A stretch of 58,369 bases of DNA from Polyangiaceae bacterium (GTDB taxonomy: Bacteria > Myxococcota_A > Polyangia > Polyangiales > Polyangiaceae), in contig JAFGBI010000299.1 in NCBI GenBank assembly GCA_016933275.1, positions 1 to 58,369 of the forward strand, read 5' to 3'. The position numbers were made by a program, and so were the translations under genes. The notes under the pieces were generated by a model. The model had not been told where the DNA came from. It was given only the letters and a program-made list of their open reading frames with translations, and ran no database searches. How positions within the stretch are numbered: position 1 is the stretch's first letter; every line of letters begins with the position of its first letter. Of this stretch, positions 8,178 through 17,574 are shown piece by piece.

Positions 8178-9368
8178 ATGTGGCGCCGTCTCCGCGCAGT
8201 CTGGCTTGCGTGTCTGCTGGCCGCGGGCCTGGGCGACGGCGCGCTGGCGGAGGAGACCAAAACCCGCGGCGCGACGACGGCGTCGCGTCGCCCGACAGCC
8301 CCCCCCGTCGATCTCGAACGAATGAGGGTCACCGACGAGGGAGCGACCGCCCCGATCCGGACCGGCGGCGAGGCAACCCTGACGGTGGACCCGACCCTCC
8401 AGCAAACCGCGGTCCGCCTCCTCTCCCAGGCACATCCTCGAGGCGGGGCCATCATCGCGGTCGATGCCCGCTCCGGAAACGTGTTGGCTTGGGCGAGCGT
8501 CGGCCTTGGACCCGGGGGGATTCTGGGCATGAGGGCGCCCGCGGCCAGCCTCTTCAAGATCGTCACCACTGCCGCGCTCCTGGAAATGGACGGCGTCCAC
8601 CCGAACACCCGCGTCTGCTACTCGGGCGGAAGCGCGGGAATCGACCGGCGCCACCTCGAGGCACCGCGCAGCGACATGGCGTGCCACCCCTTCTGGCAGG
8701 CGCTCGGTCACAGCCGCAACGCGGTCTATGCGCAGCTTGTGACGAAACACCTGATGCGCAACGAGCTCATCGAGATGGCGAGCCGGTTCGGCTTCGGAGG
8801 CGGGGTCCCGTTCGACACCGAGGCCCCCGTGGGACGGGTCACTGTGCCCTTCAACGACCTGGCCTTCGCGCGTACCGCCACGGGGTTCCAGAACACCGAG
8901 CTTACCCCGCTCGGAGCCTTGGAGCTCGCCTATGTGGTGGCGGTTGGCGGGCGCCTACCACGGGTTCATGTCGTCGCCAGCGCCGGCGAGTACACGGCGC
9001 CGTCCCGACTGGAGCTGGGGGACCGGGTGATCGAAGAACGGACCGCGGGGAACCTCCGCTGGATGATGGAAGTGACCGTCAGCCAGGGCACCTCGTACGA
9101 GGCCTTCACCGACGACGACGGGCACTCCTACCTATACAACCTGCGCGCCGCCGGAAAGACCGGGACGCTCCAGACCGCCACCGGGGGACCGACGGCGACC
9201 TGGTTCGTCGGCTTCGCGCCCAGCCGCGATCCGCGAGTCGTCGTGAGCGTACTGCTCAAGAATGGGAGCGTCTGGCGGCGCAAGGCCAACGAGGTCGCTC
9301 GGGACATGATGCGCGCGTATTTCGCGGCCCGCGGCTTCCGCGGGATCACGGCTCCGTTCGCGGAGTGA
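8178..9368 (+). CDS. Single-domain penicillin-binding transpeptidase
   Basis: 396 residues. A cleavable signal peptide (ending ALA|EE) is followed after about 45 residues by one penicillin-binding transpeptidase domain with all three catalytic motifs: SLFK (Ser124-Lys127), SRN (Ser179-Asn181) and KTGT (Lys327). It should cross-link peptidoglycan in the periplasm. Ordinary class B PBPs are longer and membrane-anchored with an N-terminal pedestal domain; that domain is absent here. An ATG at 8178 opens the signal peptide. The gene is divergent from the PilZ operon across a 160-bp intergenic region. Confidence 0.88.
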   Translation: MWRRLRAVWLACLLAAGLGDGALAEETKTRGATTASRRPTAPPVDLERMRVTDEGATAPIRTGGEATLTVDPTLQQTAVRLLSQAHPRGGAIIAVDARSGNVLAWASVGLGPGGILGMRAPAASLFKIVTTAALLEMDGVHPNTRVCYSGGSAGIDRRHLEAPRSDMACHPFWQALGHSRNAVYAQLVTKHLMRNELIEMASRFGFGGGVPFDTEAPVGRVTVPFNDLAFARTATGFQNTELTPLGALELAYVVAVGGRLPRVHVVASAGEYTAPSRLELGDRVIEERTAGNLRWMMEVTVSQGTSYEAFTDDDGHSYLYNLRAAGKTGTLQTATGGPTATWFVGFAPSRDPRVVVSVLLKNGSVWRRKANEVARDMMRAYFAARGFRGITAPFAE

Positions 9369-9383
9369 GCCGCCACCGATCGG

Positions 9384-10388
9384 CTAGCCCGCCGCCCGAG
9401 CACGTGGTGGCAGCCGACGTATCGTCGCGAGCAGAGCGAGGGCGAGCCGGCGGGGATCGTGACGAGCGAATTGCTCGCGGCTCATCAGATCCCCCTTCAG
9501 GACGAGCCGCCCCCCATCGACGAGATCGTGATGCACCGCCGTCGCCCCCTCCTTCGCGTATGCGTCGGTCAGGCCCTCGGGCACCGGGCCCACGTTCACG
9601 ACGACGGCGTCCAGTCGGGCGCCGACCGTGTCCTCGACGGACGCGACGAACCGCGCCGTTCCGTAGCCGTCGGTCTCTCCCCGCTTCGTCATGGTGTTGG
9701 TGACGTACAGGAGCTTGGCCCCTCGACGTCGCGCCTCGACCAGCGTCTCCCGCATCCCATCGACGACGAGGTTCGGCAGCACGGACGTGTAGAGGTCGCC
9801 GGGCCCGACGACGATGTAGTCGGCGTCGAGCAGGGCCCGCGCAGCGCGCGAGAAGATGCGCGCGGCCGGCCGCAGGTGAACGGCGCGGATGGGCGCGCCG
9901 CCGTCGTCGCTGCGCACGTCGATCGACGCCTCACCCACGATCTCGGTGCCGTCCTCCAGCTCCGCCACGAGGTGACAGTCATCGAGAGTCACCGGGTAGA
10001 CGTGACCGCGCACCAGCAGAATCCGCTCGAGCAGCTCAATCGCTTCATACTCACCTCCGGCGACGGACTTGGCCGCCGACAGCACGAGGTTGCCCAAGCT
10101 GTGCCCCGAGAGGTGACCCGACGACTCGAAGCGGTGCTCGAACAGGGCCAAGAGATCCCGCGGAGCGTCCGACAGGGCGACCAGGCATTTGCGGACGTCA
10201 CCGGGCGGCAGGACACCGAGCTCCGCGCGCAGCCGACCCGTGCTGCCGCCCGAATCCATCATGCTCACGATGGCCGCGAGCTCGGTGCCTGGAGCGTGGA
10301 CACGGAAGCCACTCAGCACGGTGAACAGCCCCGTGCCGCCGCCAACGAATCGGAGCCGCTGGCGGTGCTTGGCGGGCAAGCTAGCCAT
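9384..10388 (-). CDS. yvcK: YvcK/CofD-like gluconeogenesis factor
   Basis: 334 residues, full length for the YvcK family. Characteristic segments are FVGGGTGLFTVLSG at the N-terminus, VSMMDSGGSTGRLR, LPPGDVRKCL and a central VVGPGDLYTSVLPN. Family members bind UDP-sugars and influence carbon flux into cell-wall precursors and cell shape; they are related to CofD but lack F420 chemistry. Its neighbour, the transpeptidase gene, ends 15 bases away on the opposite strand, and a wall-related role for both is plausible but inferred. Confidence 0.9.
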   Translation of the reverse strand: MASLPAKHRQRLRFVGGGTGLFTVLSGFRVHAPGTELAAIVSMMDSGGSTGRLRAELGVLPPGDVRKCLVALSDAPRDLLALFEHRFESSGHLSGHSLGNLVLSAAKSVAGGEYEAIELLERILLVRGHVYPVTLDDCHLVAELEDGTEIVGEASIDVRSDDGGAPIRAVHLRPAARIFSRAARALLDADYIVVGPGDLYTSVLPNLVVDGMRETLVEARRRGAKLLYVTNTMTKRGETDGYGTARFVASVEDTVGARLDAVVVNVGPVPEGLTDAYAKEGATAVHHDLVDGGRLVLKGDLMSREQFARHDPRRLALALLATIRRLPPRARAAG

Positions 10389-11044
10389 CCCTGACCTCGG
10401 CTCGTCCGAGCGGTGGACGTCGCATGGATCGCGCCCCGAGGAGCCTACCCCAGCGCGACGTCATGATGGGGTGCTCCCCGAGCACCGATCCGGTTGCCGA
10501 TCGCCACGGCAGCGTCGAAGCCGCGTCGGTGCGAGGCGAGGACGCGTTTCCAGCGCTGCCTCCGGCGAGGTCTGCTCCTGGGTCGGCGCTCTAGGTTGTT
10601 GGTTTGACTCAGCAATGAACCTTTTTAGCGGCTCTGGACGCGCTGGAATGAGCCAGGCCGCCCGCCGCCCGAAGCACCGATGGGGCTACCGGCTGCAATG
10701 GGGTCCCGAATGATGGCCGCCGAGCCTGACAGCCCCGGCCCGGCAACCATTGGGCTCAGGGTTGCCAGGCCAAGGTGGCCAGGAGCGACGAGACGTCTCC
10801 CCGGACTCCTTCGCCACAATCCGCTCCTTGAACCTGGATTTCGCGCCTCCCAATCCGCCATGCCCCGCTCCTCGCATCTTTCGGCCTTCTCCGCGCCCGT
10901 CGTGCTCGAATTGGCGCTGCTAGTGCACTGCGCCTCCGGCGCTCCCTCTCGGATTCCGGCATGTCGTCCGTCGTCGGCGCGAAATCCAGGTTGAACGGTG
11001 CGCCATGGCCTCGATTCCTCACGGCAACGACACTGGTTGCCGCA
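10389..11044. other. Intergenic region with repeat B copy
   Basis: 656 bases between the yvcK start and the DUF2330 gene end. It holds one diverged copy of repeat B (10480-10637) and a further partial match near 10672 (AAGCACCGAT). Open frames here have no recognisable product. Otherwise nothing is supported. Confidence 0.6.
10480..10637 (+). mobile_element. MITE-like repeat B, copy 1 (diverged)
   Basis: 158 bp alignable end to end with the copies at 20.34 and 45.96 kb. It shares GAGCACCGAT at the left end, the inner inverted pair GGCAGCG.../...CAGCGCTGCC, GGTCGGCGCTCTAGG and the tail GGTTGTTGGTTTGACTCAGC. The outer TA dinucleotides seen in the other copies are replaced (CC on the left, TG on the right), suggesting this is an old, decayed copy. 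No coding capacity. Confidence 0.8.
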
Positions 11045-12967
11045 CTAGACCCCACGCCGTCGACGCCGCAGCGCGGCCAGCCCGAGCAGCGCCGCTGCAG
11101 CGAAGGCGAGCGGTGCCGACGTCGATCCCGCGCCAGCAGTGCGACACCCGCAGGCACGCTTCTGGGGCGCCCCCGAGGCCGATGCGGACGCCGACGCGGC
11201 GGCCGAGGCCGAAGGGGCCGGCGTGGCGTTCCCCAGTCCCAGGGCGGGGATCTGCGACTTTACCACCGTCCGCGGGTCGATCTCGTTCCGTCGCTTGTAG
11301 GCGAGGTCGACACCCATCCAGATCTTGTTCCAGACGCGCTTGTGGCGCCACCGCTTGCCCCAACGCCACCGCTCGGGCTGCTCGCACTGCATCATCCCGT
11401 CCCAGGGGAAGAAGTGGTTGAAGCGAACCTGGTACTTGCTGGTCTCACCGGGCGTCTTGACCTTCGTCACCTCGAGGGGAAGCTCGTGGGCCTGCCCCTT
11501 GGGGATGTCGGTGCCGCCGTGGATCTGGTCCGCAGCGGGCCCGACCTCGACGTCCTTCTTCATCGCGGTCGCGTCGAAACGACTGTGGAAGCGGCTCACG
11601 ACGTAGTTGTGCCGCTCCAGCAGGGCCTTGCGGCGAGCAAGCTCGTACCGATCCGCCTTGCGGACCTTCTTCGCTTCGACCCGCTCGGCGGGCTTCATCT
11701 CCTTGAGCTCCGCCTCGAAGGATTTCTTCTCCTCGTCCGTCTCAGCCGGGGGCTCGGGTTTGCGCTCGGCTTCCGGCACCGTCTGCTCTTCGAGCACGTC
11801 CCCCCCCAGCGTGAGAAGCTCGTTGATCAGCAGCGGCTCGTTCGGGCACGGCTGACCACAACCCTTGGAGTGCCACGCATACTCGTAGACGAACTTTCCG
11901 GGGTTCTGGTCCGTCACCAGATCGAAGATCGCGTTGTAGACCTCGCTGACGCGCTCCTTGACGTACCGGTCCTTCCCGTTCACCTTGATGACCTGCAGCG
12001 TATCGATGTTCGTGGGTGGGTACACGTAGCCGTAGTTCTTCGGCTCCCACCGTCGATCAGGGTGCAAGACGTAGAAGAAATCGTCCTGCTTCCCGTTCGC
12101 GCTGAGCATGCCCAGTGTGGTTGGCAGAGTCGTGATCGGTTGAGTCGACCAGTAGCGGATCCCTGCGAGCTGTCCCCGCTCGCCCGAGACGAGTTCGACC
12201 TTGCTCATGTCCACCTCGGCGACCACGAGGACCATCCCCCGCTCGACGTACTTCGTCAGCGCGGCGGCGATGGGTCCGGGGACCTGATACCCCTTGGCCG
12301 CCGCGAAGCTGGCCAGGTCGGGGAAGGTCTCGGGCGGGGGGCGCTCACCCTCCCCGTCGTCCCCCGCGTCGGCGTCGTCCTTGGTGTCCTTCCCCTTGGC
12401 CTTCGCCTTGGCCTTTCCGTCCGCCTTCTTCTCTTCCTCTTCGGCCGGGGGGGTTCCGATCCAGACGAACCGATACTCGCTCTCGGATTCCTTGAACTTC
12501 GTGTCGAGGTTCAGCGAGAACTCGCGCGGAACCTGTTTTCCGCCGCCAAACTCCTGATTCCCCCCCAGAAACCCCGTACTGTGCACGCGCAGATCGCGCT
12601 CCCACTCCTGCTGGATGGGCCCAGGATCGCAGGGATCCTGCTCGTAGAACTCGTGGAAGCGAGGCGCCGTCATCTCTTCGATGCGCGCGAGATACTCCCG
12701 CTTCACGACCCGGATCCGGTCGAACGTGACATCCGAGGGGACGGGCATGACGACCGCAAAGGTTCCGCTGGGACCTATGTAGTCCGGCATCACGGTGACG
12801 ACACTCGTATTGGCGCGATGCATCATCACGATGTGGGTCGCCTGGATGGAGCGCTTCACCCCATCCTTGGAGAGGTACACGCCGGGAAAAGCGGCGGCCT
12901 GAGGGGCGAGCGAAGCGGTGGCAAGCGAGAGCAGAAACGCACAGGACCAGACGCGGGAGCCAGACAT
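11045..12967 (-). CDS. DUF2330 surface protein with MYXO-CTERM-like tail
   Basis: 640 residues. A cleaved signal peptide (ending PQAAA|F) leads into a DUF2330 domain (about 25-560), interrupted near residues 175-205 by a Lys/Glu/Asp low-complexity insert. Ser/Ala-rich sequence precedes the C-terminal signature CGCRTAG, a hydrophobic helix and an Arg cluster, the layout of MYXO-CTERM sorting signals processed by the myxobacterial rhombosortase-like system and giving a cell-surface lipoprotein. The function of DUF2330 is unknown. The ATG at 12967 starts the signal peptide; the frame continues upstream without credible sequence. Confidence 0.88.
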   Translation of the reverse strand: MSGSRVWSCAFLLSLATASLAPQAAAFPGVYLSKDGVKRSIQATHIVMMHRANTSVVTVMPDYIGPSGTFAVVMPVPSDVTFDRIRVVKREYLARIEEMTAPRFHEFYEQDPCDPGPIQQEWERDLRVHSTGFLGGNQEFGGGKQVPREFSLNLDTKFKESESEYRFVWIGTPPAEEEEKKADGKAKAKAKGKDTKDDADAGDDGEGERPPPETFPDLASFAAAKGYQVPGPIAAALTKYVERGMVLVVAEVDMSKVELVSGERGQLAGIRYWSTQPITTLPTTLGMLSANGKQDDFFYVLHPDRRWEPKNYGYVYPPTNIDTLQVIKVNGKDRYVKERVSEVYNAIFDLVTDQNPGKFVYEYAWHSKGCGQPCPNEPLLINELLTLGGDVLEEQTVPEAERKPEPPAETDEEKKSFEAELKEMKPAERVEAKKVRKADRYELARRKALLERHNYVVSRFHSRFDATAMKKDVEVGPAADQIHGGTDIPKGQAHELPLEVTKVKTPGETSKYQVRFNHFFPWDGMMQCEQPERWRWGKRWRHKRVWNKIWMGVDLAYKRRNEIDPRTVVKSQIPALGLGNATPAPSASAAASASASASGAPQKRACGCRTAGAGSTSAPLAFAAAALLGLAALRRRRRGV

Positions 12968-13441
12968 GGCGCGAGAGGCTAGCCGGAAGACTGCCTCCGG
13001 CAAAGCCGTCACGAGCAGCGATGGCGGAGCCGACCCGTCCAGGTACCCTCCTGCCGGTTTTTTCCACCGGGGGTGGGCTTCCGCTAGGCCAGGACGGCGT
13101 GATGCGGGCCACGTGGCCATCCGTCTCGATTCGGGGTCCGACGGTGGTGTCAGCGAGCGCGCTGGCGGTCCCGAGGCCTTGGGACCCGCGCCAACCTCGA
13201 AGGAGGCGGCAGGTGAGCTGGGGTGAAGCCCCGTCCGTCTCCTGGTGGGGCGCCCCAGACCGAATCTCGAGGGAAATCTCCCGGCGTCTTCGTTTCGGTC
13301 ACCCACCAGCCGTCGGCATCGGGCTTCTGATGCGTCTTGGCTGACCGCTGACTGCTGATGGCCGGTTTGGTTCCGGCTCCGCCGGCCTAGGATCCGAGCT
13401 CGCGCCGTCGGTGCTGCGTCAGTAGACTGCGCGACGCCCCC
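12968..13441. other. Divergent intergenic region with repeat fragments
   Basis: 474 bases between the divergent DUF2330 and zinc-ribbon genes. It contains a CCGGT/ACCGG inverted pair around a T6 run (about 13053-13069), upstream of the DUF2330 gene, and the repeat A/E fragment at 13340-13390. No gene is supported. Confidence 0.55.
13340..13390 (-). repeat. Repeat A/E fragment
   Basis: Reads GCTGACCGCTGACTGCTGATGG, then GGTTTGGTTCCGGCTCC and GCCGGCCTAGG. In reverse complement it matches 45744-45804, where the GC-rich E motif lies directly before the heptamer array. Here the heptamer is reduced to two imperfect units. Confidence 0.7.
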
Positions 13442-14161
13442 ATGGCCCGCGACGCCCGAGAGCCGTCAGAGCGTTGTCCGCATTGCGGTACGCTGGCAGA
13501 GGTCGAGCCAGCGCCACTGGTTCGGCACCGCTGTACCGTCTGCGGCGGCCCCCGAGTGCCCCGCGACGGTCATGTCATCGACGTGACGCGCGCCGAATCG
13601 CGCGCCCTCGCTCGGGCCCGCAAGCGAAGCTTCGAACGTGCCGCCTGGGTGTTCGCGGCGATCGCGACCGGCGTCTTCGGGTCGCTCGCGATCGTCGCCA
13701 TGGTGGTCGTGCTGGCCCTCGCCCAACCGGGGTGGCTCATCGGCCTGACCACCCTCGGCGCGACGGCGTTGCCGCTGCTGCTGGCTCAGTACGCGCGCAC
13801 CCGGTCGCGGACCGCGCGGCGTGCGCTCGATGCAGATCTCGACCTTGCCATGCTCACGGTCGCCCGAGCGATCGTCGACCAATCGGCCAACGGCCTCGTC
13901 ACCGCTGACCTCGGCGCCGCGCTGCGCGTCGAGGACGAGGAGGCCGAGCGACTCCTCACTCGGTTGGCCGCGGATGACGCGGTGCACGCCCGTGTCTCGG
14001 AAGAAGGAGTGGTGGTGTACGAGGGTCGGACGCCACCGGGGCGAGTCCGCGTCACCGTGACCACAGCCGACTCGGTGCCGGAGTCGCGCGAGGACCAGGG
14101 CGACGAAGCCGCCGAGCTCCTGGACGAGGACGATGGGCCCGCGGCCGCGGCGCGGCGCTGA
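13442..14161 (+). CDS. Zinc-ribbon membrane protein of unknown function
   Basis: 239 residues. The N-terminus has two CxxC pairs (CPHCG and CTVCG), a probable zinc ribbon. Two hydrophobic segments follow (about 62-84 and 93-113). The cytoplasmic part (about 125-205) looks like a small winged-helix-type region (VTADLGAALRVEDEEAERLLTRLA, read as VTADLGAAL...RVEDEEAERLL), and the tail is acidic. Similar zinc-ribbon plus membrane proteins are common in myxobacteria without assigned function. ATG 13442 is the natural start. Confidence 0.7.
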   Translation: MARDAREPSERCPHCGTLAEVEPAPLVRHRCTVCGGPRVPRDGHVIDVTRAESRALARARKRSFERAAWVFAAIATGVFGSLAIVAMVVVLALAQPGWLIGLTTLGATALPLLLAQYARTRSRTARRALDADLDLAMLTVARAIVDQSANGLVTADLGAALRVEDEEAERLLTRLAADDAVHARVSEEGVVVYEGRTPPGRVRVTVTTADSVPESREDQGDEAAELLDEDDGPAAAARR

Positions 14162-14178
14162 ACCGCACGGATCGGCGG

Positions 14179-14802
14179 CTACGGCGAGGTCGTCGTCACC
14201 GCGCGCAGGGCCAAGACACCGCCACCATCGCTGACGGTTGCCGCTACCCGCACCACGAGCGCTCGATCACCCGGATTGCGCAGACATCCCGCCGTGGGCA
14301 GACGCACCACGCCCTCGGGATGAGCCGTGACCAGGCGCACGGTCTCGAAGGGCGCGCCGGGGTGCGCCTCCACGACGATCTCCACTTCCCCAATCGGCGC
14401 CAGCGCCGCGACTCGAAGCGAGAGGCAACAGTTCGGAGGGAGCGGGAGCAGCTGCTCGAGCCGCTGGCCGGCCAGGCACTGCCCCGCGGCGACCTCCGCC
14501 GTTCGTCCGGTGGTGTCGCGGAATGGGCTTCCGGGTTCGCTGGCTCCCAGCATCTCGAGCGCAGCGTTCATCCCGACCGCCTCCACCGTCACACAGGTAG
14601 ACCCATCCGTGGACGGTTCCGGATAGGGCTCCGGAGCCACGCTGGCGATCGCAGCTGCCGACACCGAGGTCCGACCCGGCTCGACGCCACGCGCCAGCGT
14701 GGATGGAGAGACCCGGGAACCCGGGTCATTTCCGCCCGGCGGGTGACACCCACCCCCGGTCACGACCACGAACGGCAACGCGATTGGTGCGATGGTGCGC
14801 AT
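14179..14802 (-). CDS. Hypothetical lipoprotein
   Basis: 207 residues. A lipoprotein signal (IALPFVVVTGGGC) is followed by a Pro/Ser-rich linker and a compact domain with a paired CC (LPPNCCLSLRVAAL) and alternating strands ending VVRVAATVSDGGG. No family recognised. ATG at 14802 was chosen because it immediately precedes the signal; the longer frame upstream is featureless. It is convergent with the zinc-ribbon gene, 17 bases away. Confidence 0.65.
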   Translation of the reverse strand: MRTIAPIALPFVVVTGGGCHPPGGNDPGSRVSPSTLARGVEPGRTSVSAAAIASVAPEPYPEPSTDGSTCVTVEAVGMNAALEMLGASEPGSPFRDTTGRTAEVAAGQCLAGQRLEQLLPLPPNCCLSLRVAALAPIGEVEIVVEAHPGAPFETVRLVTAHPEGVVRLPTAGCLRNPGDRALVVRVAATVSDGGGVLALRAVTTTSP

Positions 14803-15771
14803 TCTCGAATCGCCTTTGACAGCCACGCTCCGCCCACCATATCTCTTCTCTTTCTTTCGTGGGTCTCGGATCTCAATTCCGAAACGCAGTCGTGAGCGAG
14901 GCCAAGCTAAGAGCTCACGCTGGGGTCTTTGGGCGATGGCACACCGCGTGCAATATGTCCGTCCGGCGTCGGTCGAGGGGCTCCAGCCAGCTCCCCCGCC
15001 GCCGTAAGCTCCCGTACGGACCGGCTCCTCCCCGCTCCGTACCCAAGAAAGAGACGGCTCAGGCGTTTCCCCCCGTTTCAGCCGTCGCCCGCAGCGGCTC
15101 GGACCACCATTCGAGCCGCTGCGCCTATTTTTTCGCCGCGAGGAACGGCCGCGCCGTCGGCAGAGACCCGCATTCGGTGGACCCAAGCCTCACGGATCAT
15201 CGACGGCGTGCCGCATCGCGGCATCGGCGATGGTTCGAGGCACCGGCGTTCGAGACTCGGTCCTCGGTGCGGGGCGACTCGGGCGCTGGCCGATGAGCGG
15301 CTCGGCACCACCGACCGGTCCGTCGTCGCTCGAGACGGGCGAGATCGGTGAAGCTCGGCGGACCGCCAGCGACCCAGAGCCGTGCGGAGCTCGGCGCCAT
15401 CCGCCGAGGCGGTGCGCAGCCCGGCGAGGCCGCGCAGGGCCGATCTGGCTCTCGGGCCTGAAACGCGGCCGAAGGAACGGCCCGGTGGCCACGGGTGCCC
15501 GGGGGAGGGCGTACCGCACCCATTGGGTGGGCGCCGTGCCGTGCGTCCCGCTTCTGCCATCGAACGAGCCCATCCACCCGTCGACCAGACCGTCTCGTGC
15601 GATAGAGAACGGGCGTTTCGCAGCATTCCGCGTGCGCGAGTGTCGGCTTCGCACGCCCCGGCAGCAAGGAGCGCCGGTCGCGGCACGCCCGTAGCGAGGG
15701 GCTAGGGCTGCCGCCCCCCCCCCTGCTACACTCTCCGAGCTTCGAGACTCTTTCGCATCGATGAGCAACGC
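14803..15771. other. Long gene-free region upstream of pilB
   Basis: 969 bases. Open frames on both strands are Arg/Pro/Ala-rich, mutually overlapping and without domain signatures, as expected from GC-rich non-coding DNA. The only feature I can point to is the C10 tract and putative -10 element just before pilB. An unannotated regulatory RNA cannot be excluded. Confidence 0.5.
15714..15732 (+). promoter_or_regulatory. Putative extended -10 promoter with C10 tract, upstream of pilB
   Basis: Ten consecutive C residues (15714-15723) are followed by TGCTACACT, which fits an extended -10 element (TGn then TACACT at 15727-15732). Initiation would fall some 30 bases before the pilB ATG. No good -35 is visible. 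The promoter reading is inference from sequence alone. Confidence 0.35.
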
Positions 15772-17478
15772 ATGGCAGGGCCAAATCGACTGGGCGAGCT
15801 CCTGGTTCGCGAGAAGCTGATCAGCCTCCAGCAACTCCGTCGCGCACAGGATGAGCAGAAGCGTTCGGGAAATAACCTCGGGTACACCCTCGCCAAGCTC
15901 GGGTACATCTCGGACGGCGAGATCACCAACTTCCTCAGCACGCAGTACCGCCTGCCCGCCATCAACCTGGACGAATACGAGATCGAGCCCGATGTGGTGA
16001 AGCTCGTGGCCCGTGACGTCTGCGAGAAGCACCGCATCGTACCCGTCTCGCGGTCGGGGTCGTCGCTGATCGTCGCCATGAGCGATCCGACGAACCTCCA
16101 CGCGATCGACGACATCAAGTTCCTCACCGGCTACAACGTGGAGCCGGTCGTGGCGAGCGAAACGGCGATCCAGTCCGCGATCGACCGCTATTACAACGTC
16201 GGACCTTCCTACGACGAGGTGATGGCCGATTTCGCGCTCGGCGAAGAGGATATCGAGTTCGGAGCCGATGACGACGACGTCAACGTGATGGAGCTCGAGA
16301 AGGCGAGCGAAGACGCCCCCGTGGTGCGGCTCGTGAACGTCCTTCTCCTCAACGCGATCCGCAAGGGCGCCAGCGACATCCACGTCGAGCCCTATGAAAA
16401 GAAGCTCCGGGTTCGGTACCGCGTCGACGGCGTGCTGCACGAAGAGATGACCCCGCCCGTGAAGCTCAAGAGCGCGCTCGTCAGCCGGCTCAAGATCATG
16501 AGCCAGCTCGACATCGCGGAGCGTCGTCTGCCGCAGGATGGTCGCATCAAGCTCAAGCTCGGCAAGGGTCGCGAGATGGACTTCCGCGTCTCGATCCTGC
16601 CGACGATGTGGGGAGAGAAGGTCGTGCTCCGGTTGCTCGACAAGAGCAACCTCCAGCTCGACATGACCAAGCTCGGGTTCGACCTCGAGCCCCTGAGCCA
16701 CTTCAAGTGGGCCATCAACCAGCCGTGGGGCATGGTCCTGGTGACGGGGCCCACCGGTTCGGGCAAGACCACCACGCTCTACTCCGCGCTCACGGAGCTC
16801 AACAAGCCCGTCCACAACGTCAGCACGGCCGAGGACCCCGTCGAGTACAACCTCTTCGGCATCAACCAGGTGCAGATGCACGACGACATCGGCCTGAACT
16901 TCGCCGCCGCCCTCCGCGCCTTCCTGCGCCAAGATCCAGATATCATCATGGTCGGCGAGATCCGCGATTTCGAGACCGCAGAGATCGCGGTCAAGGCTGC
17001 GCTCACCGGCCACCTCGTGCTCTCGACCCTGCACACCAACGACGCCCCGGCCACCATCTCGCGGCTGTTGAACATGGGCGTGGAGCCCTTCCTCATCACC
17101 GCCAGCGTGAATCTGGTGCTCGCCCAGCGCCTCGCTCGCCGGATCTGCTCTGACTGCAAGAAGGACGCGGAGATCGATCTGGAGGCGCTCCGCGACATCG
17201 GCCTCACCGAAGAGCAGCTAGCCAACCCCCAGATCAAGAAGGGCGCTGGCTGCCAGACCTGCGGGGGGAGCGGATACAAGGGCCGCGTCGCCCTCTACGA
17301 GGTGATGCGGTTCACCGATGACCTCAAGGAGCGCGTCCTACAGGGCGCGAGCGCGGCGGAGCTCAAGGCAGCCGCCATCAAGAATGGCATGATGACGCTG
17401 CGCATGAGCGGCATCAAGAAGGTGCTCGACGGGGTCACGACGCCCGAGGAGATCCTCCGCGTGACAATGGCGGATTGA
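15772..17478 (+). CDS. pilB: Type IV pilus assembly ATPase PilB
   Basis: 568 residues, full length. The N-terminal MshEN-type domain (about 1-150, with the RLGELLVREKLIS start) is a known c-di-GMP-binding fold in this family. The GspE/PilB ATPase core has GPTGSGKTTT (Walker A, 326-333), VGEIRD (Walker B region), the His-box STLHTNDA and a tetracysteine zinc site (CSDC...CQTC). This hexameric motor powers pilus extension at the inner membrane. It is followed 96 bases downstream by pilT; pilC does not appear in the window. Confidence 0.97.
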   Translation: MAGPNRLGELLVREKLISLQQLRRAQDEQKRSGNNLGYTLAKLGYISDGEITNFLSTQYRLPAINLDEYEIEPDVVKLVARDVCEKHRIVPVSRSGSSLIVAMSDPTNLHAIDDIKFLTGYNVEPVVASETAIQSAIDRYYNVGPSYDEVMADFALGEEDIEFGADDDDVNVMELEKASEDAPVVRLVNVLLLNAIRKGASDIHVEPYEKKLRVRYRVDGVLHEEMTPPVKLKSALVSRLKIMSQLDIAERRLPQDGRIKLKLGKGREMDFRVSILPTMWGEKVVLRLLDKSNLQLDMTKLGFDLEPLSHFKWAINQPWGMVLVTGPTGSGKTTTLYSALTELNKPVHNVSTAEDPVEYNLFGINQVQMHDDIGLNFAAALRAFLRQDPDIIMVGEIRDFETAEIAVKAALTGHLVLSTLHTNDAPATISRLLNMGVEPFLITASVNLVLAQRLARRICSDCKKDAEIDLEALRDIGLTEEQLANPQIKKGAGCQTCGGSGYKGRVALYEVMRFTDDLKERVLQGASAAELKAAAIKNGMMTLRMSGIKKVLDGVTTPEEILRVTMAD

Positions 17479-17574
17479 CCGGCGGCGCAAGACCACCAAC
17501 ACAGCCGAGCAAGAGCCGCGAGCCATGGGGGCGGGGCCACCGACGAGCACGGGTGAGTGGATCGAAAGGACGCA

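Noticed and set aside
10961..12982. 673-codon plus-strand frame opposite the DUF2330 gene
   Set aside because: Shadow frame; the minus strand has the signal peptide, DUF2330 pattern and C-terminal sorting tail.
14859..15296. 145-codon frame in the pre-pilB gap
   Set aside because: Low-complexity Arg/Ser-rich product, overlapped by other frames on both strands, no credible start.
15190..17034. 614-codon minus-strand frame opposite pilB
   Set aside because: Antisense shadow of pilB, whose product is unambiguous; the frame has no motif of its own.
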